Positions 7,141 through 14,657 are shown, numbered from the stretch's first letter. The stretch is 14,904 nucleotides of DNA from Clostridiales bacterium (GCA_021202245.1 JAJQDK010000041.1:1-14904); one strand, 5' to 3'. A program made the numbers and translations. Notes: a model not told the origin generated them from the letters alone.

Positions 7141-7895
7141 ATTCAAACTACCGTGAGCTTCTGTCCTGTATGGAAGCGCAGCGACGGGCGTCGGGTGTGC
7201 GCAGCGTGGTGGCGGGGCAGTTTTCGGGCGTAAGCGACATTTTAAAGGACCTGTCTGCGGAATTTCAAAACACAATGAGATGCGATAATGAGAGTGCGGA
7301 GCGGATAATTTCGGCTCTGAGCGCACTCGGCGCCGTTCCGATTGAGTGTATATGCACGGTTTCGAGCGGAGGAAAAATGAACGTGGAGCTTGAGCTTTCC
7401 GCAAGGAACGGCAAAAGGCTCAATAAGGGCGTGATTATGCGTGAGGCTTCCAAATGCTGCGGCAGACGGTTTGACCTGCCGACAGTGAGCGAGCAGGGCG
7501 ACAAAATAAGGGCTGCAATGTGCGAAATGCCTGTTTACGACGTTGAAATAGGAACCGATCAGCACGTAGCCAACAACGGCAGACTGTGCGGCGACTGTCT
7601 GAACTATTTTAACGACGGCTTCGGCAGGACCTATGCTATTGTCTGCGACGGTATGGGCACAGGCGGAAGGGCGGCGGTTGACGGCAATATGGCAGCCTCG
7701 GTGATGAGCAGACTTCTGCGTTCGGGGCTTTCTGCCGACAGCTCGCTGCAAATTGTCAACTCGGCTCTTATGGTAAAGAGCGAGGACGAATCGTTGTCAA
7801 CGCTTGACGTGACGAGCTTTGACCTCTATACGGGAAAGGTTACTCTGCGCAAGGCGGGCGCACCCGTGACCTATATAAAAAAGGCAGCAGGGTGA
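7137..7895 (+). CDS. spoIIE: SpoIIE, middle segment (regulatory region and first half of the PP2C domain)
   Basis: This 252-residue frame continues SpoIIE. It overlaps the previous one by ATGA, but no ribosome binding site precedes the internal ATG and family similarity begins upstream of it (about 7101). RSVVAGQFSGVSDILKDLS (22-40) is the conserved helix that links the regulatory region to the phosphatase. The PP2C metal and core motifs follow: CGDC (Asp153), VCDGMGTGGRA (169-179, metal-binding Asp171) and STLDVTSFDL (221-230). The frame ends at a second run of six A (7877-7882). The expected family text IKKG-RV is recovered if one base is gained there. Every catalytic motif is intact, which argues against old decay. 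It favours sequence error, very recent mutation or real frameshifting. Confidence 0.88.
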   Translation: MNSNYRELLSCMEAQRRASGVRSVVAGQFSGVSDILKDLSAEFQNTMRCDNESAERIISALSALGAVPIECICTVSSGGKMNVELELSARNGKRLNKGVIMREASKCCGRRFDLPTVSEQGDKIRAAMCEMPVYDVEIGTDQHVANNGRLCGDCLNYFNDGFGRTYAIVCDGMGTGGRAAVDGNMAASVMSRLLRSGLSADSSLQIVNSALMVKSEDESLSTLDVTSFDLYTGKVTLRKAGAPVTYIKKAAG

Positions 7896-7921
7896 TGACA
7901 AAAGAAATGCCGTCACTACCT
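7877..7921 (+). promoter_or_regulatory. Candidate -1 ribosomal frameshift signal in spoIIE
   Basis: In the frame of the middle segment the bases 7877-7883 read A AAA AAG, the heptamer used in E. coli dnaX. A -1 slip here leads exactly into the C-terminal frame. Six bases later an imperfect 10-bp stem can form between 7890-7899 (GGGTGATGAC) and 7912-7921 (GTCACTACCT), with one mismatch, a few G-U pairs and a 12-base loop. Spacing and order fit a -1 site. However, losing one A from an original A7 run would create the same heptamer by chance, so this is only a candidate. Confidence 0.35.
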
Positions 7922-8179
7922 GCCGGAATATTAAACGGTATAAAATTTTCGACCGACACAGTCAGTCTTACAACAGGGGATATGGTGGTTATGGTATCAG
8001 ACGGAGCCTTAACGGGAGAGGAAAAATGGCTGGAAAGCCTGATAAAAACGTGGAATAACGGCAGCACTCAGGACCTTGCACGCACGGTGGTGTGCGAGGC
8101 AATGAAGCGCAGAACCAATGCTCGAGAGGATGACATTACCGCTGTGGCGATAAAAATTACGGACAATGAAGCAACGTAA
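7892..8179 (+). CDS. spoIIE: SpoIIE, C-terminal segment (second half of the PP2C domain)
   Basis: This frame completes the PP2C phosphatase. LPAGIL (9-14), TTGDMVVMVSDGAL (27-40, with metal-binding Asp37) and REDDITAVAIKI (78-89, with the final metal Asp pair 80-81) are the last conserved motifs of SpoIIE. The listed GTG start overlaps the previous stop as GTGA. It is probably not a true start, because a free half PP2C domain would have no active site. The frame is entered from the middle segment by gaining one base at the A run 7877-7882. The gene ends 43 bases from the converging serpin gene, with no clear terminator between them. Confidence 0.87.
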   Translation: MMTKEMPSLPAGILNGIKFSTDTVSLTTGDMVVMVSDGALTGEEKWLESLIKTWNNGSTQDLARTVVCEAMKRRTNAREDDITAVAIKITDNEAT

Positions 8180-8222
8180 CGCCCCTCGCAGCGGAGATGC
8201 CTTAGGCTGTGTATTGCTTATT

Positions 8223-9596
8223 TTAGGTTAGCTGAGTGGTGTAAAAATTTTCCACAGTGCCGATATATACGGGAATATTGCTCTCGTTGTCAATAATCAA
8301 AAAGAGGAACGGTCGGTTAAATTCCACGGTGACGTCGGTTTCGTCAAGCTCCTTTGTGCGTTCGGAAATCGGCGCAGTATCGCCGTTTGAGCTTTGTCCT
8401 CCTATGCCTGCCGCATTAACGGTGAGGGTGGACTTAACCTCAAGCATATCGTCAAGTCCGAAGTCCTCGGTGCGGGTCAGGCTGTCAAATTCCGCTTCAT
8501 CGGTAAAGAGGGTGTACAGACCGCTCTTTTCAAGCGCCACCGAAAGGCTTTGCGCAGTTCCCGAATAGCTGATTGTAAATTCGGGAATTACAGCCGTTGC
8601 CTTAACCGTGATATCCAGACTGTCAAGAAGATTTGAAAATTCAAGGTAGGTAAAGTCCGAGATATACTCCTCCAGAGTTATGTCCTCGTTCGGAAGAATC
8701 GCAACAAATTTAAGAGGTGTTGAGGCGGCGTATTTTACAACAGCCTGTGCGTTGTCTGTTTTGAGATAGCTTTCGTTTGAGGTCATATAGCCGACGGTTT
8801 TTTCATCTCCCTCAGCGGTTGTGAACGTACCGGCTTCAACGTCGGTTTCGGCATAGGAGGTGAGCCAGGTGTCGCAGATGTCGGCTGCGGTGATTGAAAT
8901 TATATCTCCCGAGCCGTCAAGCTCCGAGAGTATGTTACTCGACGAAAAATCCGAAAACAGGTTGTTGACCTTTGTAAGGGAGTTTTCGTCCGAGAAAACA
9001 AAGCGAAAGATGCTTGCATCATAATAGTTGGCGTTGGTTTGCATAAAGCTTGTTATAACGTCTGCCGTATCGTTGAGCAAAAGGGTGTTTTCAAGCTTTA
9101 CATAGCTTGTACTTGCGCTGCCTTCGGCATCATCGCCGCCAAGCTCGTTTTCCTCTGTGCTTGAAATTTTGCTGACAGCCTCAATTCTGCTCTTAAAGTA
9201 TGAGGAACATTCGTTTACCGCGTCGAGGGAAAGGTCGGAGCCGAGCGTAAAAATAATTTCATCGCTTGTGTCCTCGTCTGCGCCGTTTGCAAGCAGCCCG
9301 AGCTGCACAGCCGTGCTTGCTGGAGCCAAAAGCGAGGAGTTGCCGTTGTCGGCGTTAAGCTTGTAATAATTGCGGAAAAGCTTCAGCGAAAAATCGGTGA
9401 TTTCGCTTGAATAGGTGCTGTAGGTTGTGGGCGAGCTTGCATCGGCGTCGGTGTAGTTGTAGGTGTCAACCGAGGTGCTGCGTGTATAGTCGTCCGAAAT
9501 GTTGTCACTGTCCGAAAATTCATCGGGGCTGCTGCAGGCGCAGAGCACTGCGCCGAGCATGGACAGGCATAAAATCAGTGCCGGGATTTTTTTCAT
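8223..9596 (-). CDS. Serpin-family lipoprotein
   Basis: Serpins are protease inhibitors (a few are non-inhibitory) that trap serine or cysteine proteases by a conformational change. From the ATG at 9596 the protein is 457 residues. It has a short lipoprotein signal with lipobox LCAC (Cys21), so it is probably anchored on the outer face of the membrane, followed by a Ser/Asp/Thr-rich linker to about residue 64. The serpin body is recognised by LLAPASTAVQLGLLANGA (89-106), FVAILPNEDITLEEY (297-311), VIPEFTISYS (336-345) and the C-terminal signature FNRPFLFLII (426-435). The hinge before the reactive loop reads VNAAGIGGQSSN rather than the usual Glu/Thr/Ala-rich motif, so inhibitory activity is uncertain. 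I prefer 9596 to the longer start at 9632 because GGAGG (9604-9608) lies 7 bases upstream and the signal peptide begins there. The start overlaps the glycosyltransferase stop as ATGA, implying translational coupling. Confidence 0.88.
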   Translation of the reverse strand: MKKIPALILCLSMLGAVLCACSSPDEFSDSDNISDDYTRSTSVDTYNYTDADASSPTTYSTYSSEITDFSLKLFRNYYKLNADNGNSSLLAPASTAVQLGLLANGADEDTSDEIIFTLGSDLSLDAVNECSSYFKSRIEAVSKISSTEENELGGDDAEGSASTSYVKLENTLLLNDTADVITSFMQTNANYYDASIFRFVFSDENSLTKVNNLFSDFSSSNILSELDGSGDIISITAADICDTWLTSYAETDVEAGTFTTAEGDEKTVGYMTSNESYLKTDNAQAVVKYAASTPLKFVAILPNEDITLEEYISDFTYLEFSNLLDSLDITVKATAVIPEFTISYSGTAQSLSVALEKSGLYTLFTDEAEFDSLTRTEDFGLDDMLEVKSTLTVNAAGIGGQSSNGDTAPISERTKELDETDVTVEFNRPFLFLIIDNESNIPVYIGTVENFYTTQLT

Positions 9597-10741
9597 TGAG
9601 GATCCTCCGTGTTTTGGTTGTCCTGTGCGCAAATTTCTTTGGCAAGGTTAAATATGTTTTCGGCTGAGTTCGGAATAAACAGCTTTCGGCTGCGCATTTT
9701 CATACGGTTAAGATTTTCCGGGTTGTTCAACAGATCAATGATGTCCCGTGCGCCGCTTTTTTTGTCAAGCATAAAAGCTGCTCCGTTGTCGATGAGATAT
9801 TCGGCATTGTCATACTCCTGCCCCGGAAAGGCGCTGTAGATTGCAAGCGGAAGTCCGCAGGCAAGGCTTTCCGTCACGGTCAGACCGCCGGGCTTGGTTA
9901 CGATAATGTCGGAGATGTGCATATAGTCCTCAACATTGTCCACGAAATACAGAAGCTTAGTATTATTTCTTGTCCCCGTTTTTTTAATCAGCTTTTCAAG
10001 TGTGTCATACAGGTGCTGATTTTTGCCTGTAATGATTATAAACTGCATATCCCTTCCGCGCTCCGCAAGCTCTTTGTAAAAGTCATACACAGCAGTTACT
10101 CCGAACGAGCCTGCCATAAGCAGGACGGTCGGCAAATTGGGATCAAGTCCCTCGCGCCGGCATATTTCCGCTTTGTCAAACGGCTCTGTAAACCTGTCAA
10201 ATATAGGTATTCCCAGCGGATGAATAAGCGACTTGTCCACACCGTATTCATCGGTAAGCTTTGCAGCCATTTTAGGAGAAGCAAGCACATATGCGTCTAT
10301 GTGCGGCACAATGTATGTGCGATGGGCGGCATAGTCGGTTATGATGCTGATGGCTTTAACGTCGATTTTGCCCAGTTCACGCAGCTTTGAAACCATGGTG
10401 GTTATAAAAGGATGGCAGATTATTACGATATCGGGATTGAAATCGGCGATAGTTTTAAGCAGCTTTTTTGCCATTATTGTGTTTGACCGCATAACCGCCT
10501 TATACATAAGAGTTTTGCGGTCGGTAATTTTATAGCACTCGCCGTAAAAGTGCGGAACCTTGGTTGCCATAAAGTGATAGCCGTTGCAAATGGTTTTGTC
10601 ATACGTTCTGCCGATTGCCTTCATTGCGTCAACTGTCCTGACCTCAGTCTGAGGGCTGATGGATTTAATTTTGCTTTCAACTGCGGCAGCGGCGCGTTTG
10701 TGGCCGCCTCCCGTTGAAGCCGAAAAAATGAGAATTTTCAT
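9593..10741 (-). CDS. MGDG synthase / UgtP-type diacylglycerol glycosyltransferase
   Basis: A 382-residue GT28-like (GT-B) glycosyltransferase. The N-terminal half matches the MGDG synthase domain, with SASTGGGHKRAA (8-19) for lipid acceptor and nucleotide-sugar positioning, and ITDY (134-137). The C-terminal half has the sugar-nucleotide site TKPGGLTVTES (282-292, with Glu291) and PGQEYDNAEYL (306-316). Bacterial relatives (UgtP/YpfP) add glucose from UDP-glucose to diacylglycerol at the inner face of the membrane. The products are glycolipids that anchor lipoteichoic acid. Related enzymes of other specificity exist, so the acceptor is inferred. GGAG (10749-10752) is 7 bases from the ATG. 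It is the first gene of a two-gene operon and its stop overlaps the serpin start. Confidence 0.9.
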   Translation of the reverse strand: MKILIFSASTGGGHKRAAAAVESKIKSISPQTEVRTVDAMKAIGRTYDKTICNGYHFMATKVPHFYGECYKITDRKTLMYKAVMRSNTIMAKKLLKTIADFNPDIVIICHPFITTMVSKLRELGKIDVKAISIITDYAAHRTYIVPHIDAYVLASPKMAAKLTDEYGVDKSLIHPLGIPIFDRFTEPFDKAEICRREGLDPNLPTVLLMAGSFGVTAVYDFYKELAERGRDMQFIIITGKNQHLYDTLEKLIKKTGTRNNTKLLYFVDNVEDYMHISDIIVTKPGGLTVTESLACGLPLAIYSAFPGQEYDNAEYLIDNGAAFMLDKKSGARDIIDLLNNPENLNRMKMRSRKLFIPNSAENIFNLAKEICAQDNQNTEDPQ

Positions 10742-11082
10742 TGTTCTGCTCCGTTTGTTTTACAAGTACGTAACTTGGAATGTACACATAAATAATTATA
10801 CTTGCATTGTTTAGAATTTTCAACATCTTTTTTTGCTTTTAATGTGAGCTTTGCGTGAAGAGGATTATTGCAAAAATATTTTGTTGTGCAAAAATTGGAT
10901 TTTTAAGAGGCGCAGTGATAATTTTTACATATTTAATCTTGAAAACACCCGAAAAATTGGAGTTTTAATACTTTATTTTTCTCGGTGTTTATAGTACAAT
11001 ATATATAATAGACAATTTAGAAGAAATGATAAAAACGCAAAAATATTCCTGTTTTTTGATAGGAATTCAGGGGTGAAATTTT
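10742..11082. other. Divergent intergenic region between the glycosyltransferase and VanW genes
   Basis: This 341-base AT-rich gap holds the glycosyltransferase promoter (10795-10823) and, in its leader, an inverted repeat CAAGT/ACTTG (10763-10777) that could be an operator. On the VanW side there are two -10-like boxes, TACAAT (10995-11000) and TATAAT (11004-11009). I find no good -35 at normal spacing for either. An ATTCCT/AGGAAT hairpin (11045-11066) sits just before the VanW ribosome binding site. I see no gene in it. Confidence 0.6.
10795..10823 (-). promoter_or_regulatory. SigmaA promoter of the glycosyltransferase-serpin operon
   Basis: On the minus strand TTGAAA (10818-10823) precedes a perfect TATAAT (10795-10800) by exactly 17 bases. 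The start is expected near 10788, giving a leader of about 47 bases. Confidence 0.78.
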
Positions 11083-11085
11083 TTG
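11069..11085 (+). promoter_or_regulatory. Ribosome binding site that selects a TTG start
   Basis: AGGGGTGA (11069-11076) resembles the anti-16S sequence and lies 6 bases before TTG at 11083. The next in-frame ATG is 20 codons later, has no such site, and would drop a conserved-looking acidic N-terminus. TTG is therefore the better start. Confidence 0.75.
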
Positions 11086-12912
11086 AACAAGAACTATGAC
11101 GACGATTTCATCTTTTATGATGAAAACAGCGAAGACGACTCAATGGTTGATATTTCCAAAAGTAAATCAGACTCTCAGCCTGCGCAGGACGGCAAGCACA
11201 ACGGAAGCAGCGCCTATAAAAACAAATCCGAAAAAAAGGCTGCCAAGCAGGCAAAAAAATCCGAGAAAAACGGCAAAAAGGGCAGAAAAAAAGCAATTAT
11301 TATTTCCGTAGTTGCCGTTGTGCTTGTTGCGGCTCTCGGTGTTGCGGGATTTTGTCTGTTTAAGGACGGCGGAATAATCGACGAGTTCAGCGAGCCCAAG
11401 GAGTTTACCTTTGATGAGGGCACCGTGGTGTCGGGCGTTTCAATTTCAGACAAAACGCTCAGCCAGGCAAAAACCCTGCTTGAGTCAAAGGAAGCAAGCT
11501 TTGTAAACCCTATTACAATTACGGTTGACTCAAACGGCGAGGTTACAACTCTGACCGAAAAGGACTTTGAGTATACATACGACATAGACGCCGTGCTCAG
11601 CACCGTTAAGGCTGACCAGACAAGCGAGGATAACGGCAGTACTGGAGAAACCAAGACCTATGAGATTACCGCTGCGGTCACGGCGGAGTCGGTTGAAAGC
11701 GTTGTGTCCGAAATAAAGGAAAGTACCGACAAGGATGCCGTTAATGCGACTGTTAGCAAATTTACTCCGTATGCAAGCGAAAGGTTTGAATATTCCGAAG
11801 CCGAGGTCGGCTACAAGCTTGACAGCGAGGACCTTACCGAACAGATTACTTCGGCTTTTGAGAGCGATGAATCTCAGGTAAGCATTACAGCGCTTGTTGA
11901 GGAGCTTGAAGCGGATATTCAGGTTGACGATATAAAAAGCAATGTAAAGAAAATCGGTTCGTATCAGACGGTGTCCACCAACACCTCTAACGGAACCTCA
12001 AATATGAAGGTTGCGCTTGCAGCGTGCAACGGTTCAATTATTGAACCGGGCACAACGTGGTCGTTTAACGAATGCACGGGCGACTCCAACCTTGAGTCAA
12101 ACGGCTACAAGGCGGCAGGCGGAATTGTGGACGGCACCGTTACCGATGTTATCGGCGGCGGCATCTGCCAGGCAAGCTCCACTATTTACAATGCGGCTAT
12201 CAGGGCGAATATGACTATTGAGGACCACTCAAACCACAAGTACGCTTCCTCATATGTCCCCACGGGACTTGACGCCACAATCGACTATCCGCGCCTTGAC
12301 CTAAAGCTTTCAAACCCCACGGATTATCAGATGTTTATTGAATGTAAGGTTGACGGCACTACTCTGTATGTTACGATTTGGGGCTATCAATCCTCATCCT
12401 ACGATACAATCAAAACAGCCAACGAGGTTACAAAGAGGGGCAGCGACAGCTACACCGTAAAGGCTTGGCGCATATATTATAAGGACGGCGAAGAGGTTGA
12501 CCGTGAGTCGCTCGGCTCTTCCACCTATGATATGAGCAGCGGCTACGTGTTTATTGATGCCGCAAACGATACAAAGGGCAACAAGGATGTTGACACCTCG
12601 GACAGCAGCAGTGACGATGACGATGACGACGACGATTCGTCGGACAGCTCGTCAAGCGCAAGCAGCAAGGCAAGCTCGACCGCCGCTTCAAGCAGCAAGG
12701 CTTCTTCAAGCAAGGCCTCCTCATCAAGCAGCAGTCCGTCCTCAAGCAAGGCTTCTTCCTCCGGCAAAGCCTCCTCATCAAGCAGCAAGGCTTCTTCAAG
12801 CTCTTCAAAGACATCAGCTACCGAGAAGGCCACCGAAGCGACCAAGGCGACTTCTGCAACCTCTCAAACTCAGCAGCAGACCCACGCTGCCGAAGCAGAA
12901 GAAACTGAATAA
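11083..12912 (+). CDS. Membrane-anchored VanW-family protein with Asp/Ser-rich tail
   Basis: A 609-residue protein with an acidic then Lys-rich cytoplasmic N-terminus (1-70), one membrane segment (about 71-93), and an outside part. Residues about 108-290 contain a repeat region like the peptidoglycan-binding domain that often precedes VanW. The VanW domain is about 290-435, with SFNECTG (327-333) and the hallmark GGGICQASSTIYNA (358-371, Cys362). After it, about 440-492 is G5-like. The tail is eight Asp (511-518) followed by about 60 residues of mostly Ser, Ala and Lys, then a Thr/Ala/Gln/Glu end. VanW proteins are found in glycopeptide-resistance clusters and widely in Clostridia, but their biochemical role is not established. 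I infer a cell-wall function, with the tail as a flexible wall-spanning or charged segment. It starts with TTG and ends before a terminator at 12951. Confidence 0.9.
   Translation: MNKNYDDDFIFYDENSEDDSMVDISKSKSDSQPAQDGKHNGSSAYKNKSEKKAAKQAKKSEKNGKKGRKKAIIISVVAVVLVAALGVAGFCLFKDGGIIDEFSEPKEFTFDEGTVVSGVSISDKTLSQAKTLLESKEASFVNPITITVDSNGEVTTLTEKDFEYTYDIDAVLSTVKADQTSEDNGSTGETKTYEITAAVTAESVESVVSEIKESTDKDAVNATVSKFTPYASERFEYSEAEVGYKLDSEDLTEQITSAFESDESQVSITALVEELEADIQVDDIKSNVKKIGSYQTVSTNTSNGTSNMKVALAACNGSIIEPGTTWSFNECTGDSNLESNGYKAAGGIVDGTVTDVIGGGICQASSTIYNAAIRANMTIEDHSNHKYASSYVPTGLDATIDYPRLDLKLSNPTDYQMFIECKVDGTTLYVTIWGYQSSSYDTIKTANEVTKRGSDSYTVKAWRIYYKDGEEVDRESLGSSTYDMSSGYVFIDAANDTKGNKDVDTSDSSSDDDDDDDDSSDSSSSASSKASSTAASSSKASSSKASSSSSSPSSSKASSSGKASSSSSKASSSSSKTSATEKATEATKATSATSQTQQQTHAAEAEETE
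12688..12800 (+). repeat. Internal repeat in the Ser/Ala/Lys tail of the VanW gene
   Basis: An identical 23-base word occurs at 12688-12710 and 12778-12800, 90 bases apart, with several shorter copies of CAAGCAAGGC and GCTTCTTC between. It encodes the SSSKASS units of the tail. Such repeats can gain or lose units, so tail length may differ between strains. Confidence 0.75.
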
Positions 12913-12950
12913 TTCGATTTGAAAAAAATAGTACAAAGCAACCATCGGGG

Positions 12951-12982
12951 AACGCACGGCATACGCTGTGCGTTTTGTTTTT
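12951..12982 (+). terminator. Rho-independent terminator after the VanW gene
   Basis: AACGCACGGC (12951-12960) pairs with GCTGTGCGTT (12965-12974) around a 4-base loop, with one G-U pair. The stem runs into TTTTGTTTTT (12973-12982). It lies about 40 bases after the stop codon. Confidence 0.9.
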
Positions 12983-13055
12983 GCAAAATAACTCTTTAAC
13001 TAAAATATGCTAAATCCAAGCTAAAAATATTTTTGGTAATTATTACATAAAATAG

Positions 13056-13084
13056 TTGACAATAAATAAAGAACAAGTTATAAT
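13056..13084 (+). promoter_or_regulatory. Perfect consensus sigmaA promoter of the subtilase gene
   Basis: TTGACA (13056-13061), a 17-base spacer and TATAAT (13079-13084) match consensus at all twelve positions, which predicts strong expression unless a repressor acts. The start point is expected near 13091. A hairpin CAGTGA (13094-13099) / TCACTG (13107-13112) with a 7-base loop would form at the very 5' end of the transcript. AAGGAGG follows at 13122-13128. Confidence 0.92.
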
Positions 13085-13137
13085 ATAGATGAACAGTGAA
13101 CCAACCTCACTGAAATTTATTAAGGAGGCTTATTTAA

Positions 13138-14652
13138 ATGAAAAAAATTAAGCTATTAAGTTGTATTGTAATGTCTTTTGCGGTTTCGGCATTTTCCGTT
13201 TTACCTACATTTGCCGCTTCCGATTCAGCTTTACAAAACGAAGAAGAAAGTTCGTCTTATGAGCTTTCTGTCGATGAAAACGCAGAGTACTTAGACAACA
13301 GTGTCCTTGTTCGACTCACTAACTCAGCAAGCCTGCAATTGAACGATTATTCTGCTGAAGATTTCGCTGAAGTCGGAGCGGTAGCGGTTGATGAAATCAC
13401 AGAATACCGCACAGAATTACTCAAAGAGCAAAATTCTGCTGACTATGTTGTTTCGGATGACACGGTTGTAATTGACGAAAATGATTTTTATCAGGCTTTA
13501 GAGATAACGCTTGACTCCGATTACAGTGTCCTTGAAGCAATAGAAATATTACAAGACCGTGATGATGTTTTATATGCTCAGCCTAACTATTTATTTACCA
13601 CTGATGCCACTGCAAATGATACCTATTACAGTGATCAATATGCCATTGATTTGATGGATTTAGAGGATGCTTGGGACTTAACAACAGGTGATCTCGATTT
13701 TAAGGTCGGGGTAATTGATTCGGAAATAAATATAAGCAATCCCGACTTAGCAAACAGATATGATACCGAACTCAGCAAATCATTCATAGATGGTTATACA
13801 GCTGATGTTTCTGGCAGTAATGAACATGGTACTCATGTTGCAGGTATTATAGGTGCTGAAGGAAATAACTCAGAAGGAATAACCGGCATATGTTGGGATG
13901 TTTCTTTAGTCAGTTTAAGAACAGCAAATAATCTTGGGTCAAGTGCCACGAGCGATGTTGTTGAAGCCATAGAGTACGCAGAAACAAATAATATTAAATT
14001 ATTAAATTTCAGTAGTGGTTTAACTACATATAATCAATTGTTTTATGATGCAATAGAAGATTACAGCGGATTATTTGTTTGCAGTGCAGGCAATGATTCT
14101 GAGGATTTGGATACAGATTATGATAAATATCCAACTGAATTCGGTTTAGATAATATTATTTCTGTTGCATCATGCACTTCTTCAGATACTTTAAGTTCAT
14201 CATCAAATTATGGTGCAAGTACAGTTGATTTAGTTGCCCCGGGAAATAACATTTATTCAACTTACTCAACTTCATATGCATATAAAAGTGGTACATCCAT
14301 GGCTGCACCGCAGGTTACGGGTGTTGCAGCTTTAATATGGAGCAAATATCCCGATTTAACTGTCAGTGAAGTTAAAGACGCAATACTTAATAACGTAGAT
14401 GAGGTAGATGCGTATTCTGATATTGTTAAAACCGGCGGCAGATTAAACGCTTTTAAAGCGCTAAGCTCTCTTATAACCTTGGGTGATGTAAATTTAGACG
14501 GCATGATAACGGTTACCGATGTCACCTTGGTTCAGAAATATCTAGTTGGAAGCGCAACATTAAGCGTAGAACAACAAATAGCCGCTGATGTAAACAAAGA
14601 CGGCGTAATAGACTCAACCGATGCATCTCTCATTCAAAAGATGTTTATGTAA
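13138..14652 (+). CDS. Secreted subtilisin-like serine protease with type I dockerin
   Basis: A 504-residue exported protease. A signal peptide (about 1-27, cleavage near TFAA) is followed by a propeptide-like region (about 50-155) and a peptidase S8 domain (about 160-440). The catalytic triad is complete: Asp194 in GVIDSE, His230 in NEHGTHVAG and Ser387 in SGTSMAAP. Asn319 in SAGND is the oxyanion residue. The usual DTG after the first Asp is DSE here. A complete two-loop dockerin closes the protein, with DVNLDGMITVTD (450-461) and DVNKDGVIDSTD (484-495). It should bind a cohesin on a scaffoldin outside the cell. It probably processes or degrades extracellular proteins; the target is unknown. 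Start and expression are supported by AAGGAGG (13122-13128) and a perfect promoter. Codon use is much richer in A/T than in upstream genes. Confidence 0.94.
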   Translation: MKKIKLLSCIVMSFAVSAFSVLPTFAASDSALQNEEESSSYELSVDENAEYLDNSVLVRLTNSASLQLNDYSAEDFAEVGAVAVDEITEYRTELLKEQNSADYVVSDDTVVIDENDFYQALEITLDSDYSVLEAIEILQDRDDVLYAQPNYLFTTDATANDTYYSDQYAIDLMDLEDAWDLTTGDLDFKVGVIDSEINISNPDLANRYDTELSKSFIDGYTADVSGSNEHGTHVAGIIGAEGNNSEGITGICWDVSLVSLRTANNLGSSATSDVVEAIEYAETNNIKLLNFSSGLTTYNQLFYDAIEDYSGLFVCSAGNDSEDLDTDYDKYPTEFGLDNIISVASCTSSDTLSSSSNYGASTVDLVAPGNNIYSTYSTSYAYKSGTSMAAPQVTGVAALIWSKYPDLTVSEVKDAILNNVDEVDAYSDIVKTGGRLNAFKALSSLITLGDVNLDGMITVTDVTLVQKYLVGSATLSVEQQIAADVNKDGVIDSTDASLIQKMFM

Positions 14653-14657
14653 TTTAT

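Noticed and set aside
6561..7751. Minus-strand open frames of up to 169 codons over spoIIE
   Set aside because: The plus strand carries unmistakable SpoIIE motifs throughout, and the reverse frames have composition typical of antisense reading.
7137..8179. The idea that the three spoIIE frames are separate genes made from their own starts
   Set aside because: The PP2C domain is cut in the middle, family similarity extends upstream of each internal start, and no convincing ribosome binding sites precede them.
9597..9632. The longer 469-residue start for the serpin
   Set aside because: It places 12 polar residues before a normal lipoprotein signal peptide, while the ATG at 9596 has a well-placed GGAGG.
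12543..12922. Long reverse and alternative frames across the Ser-rich tail of the VanW gene
   Set aside because: They arise from the repetitive codons and give only low-complexity Leu/Glu or Arg/Gln peptides.
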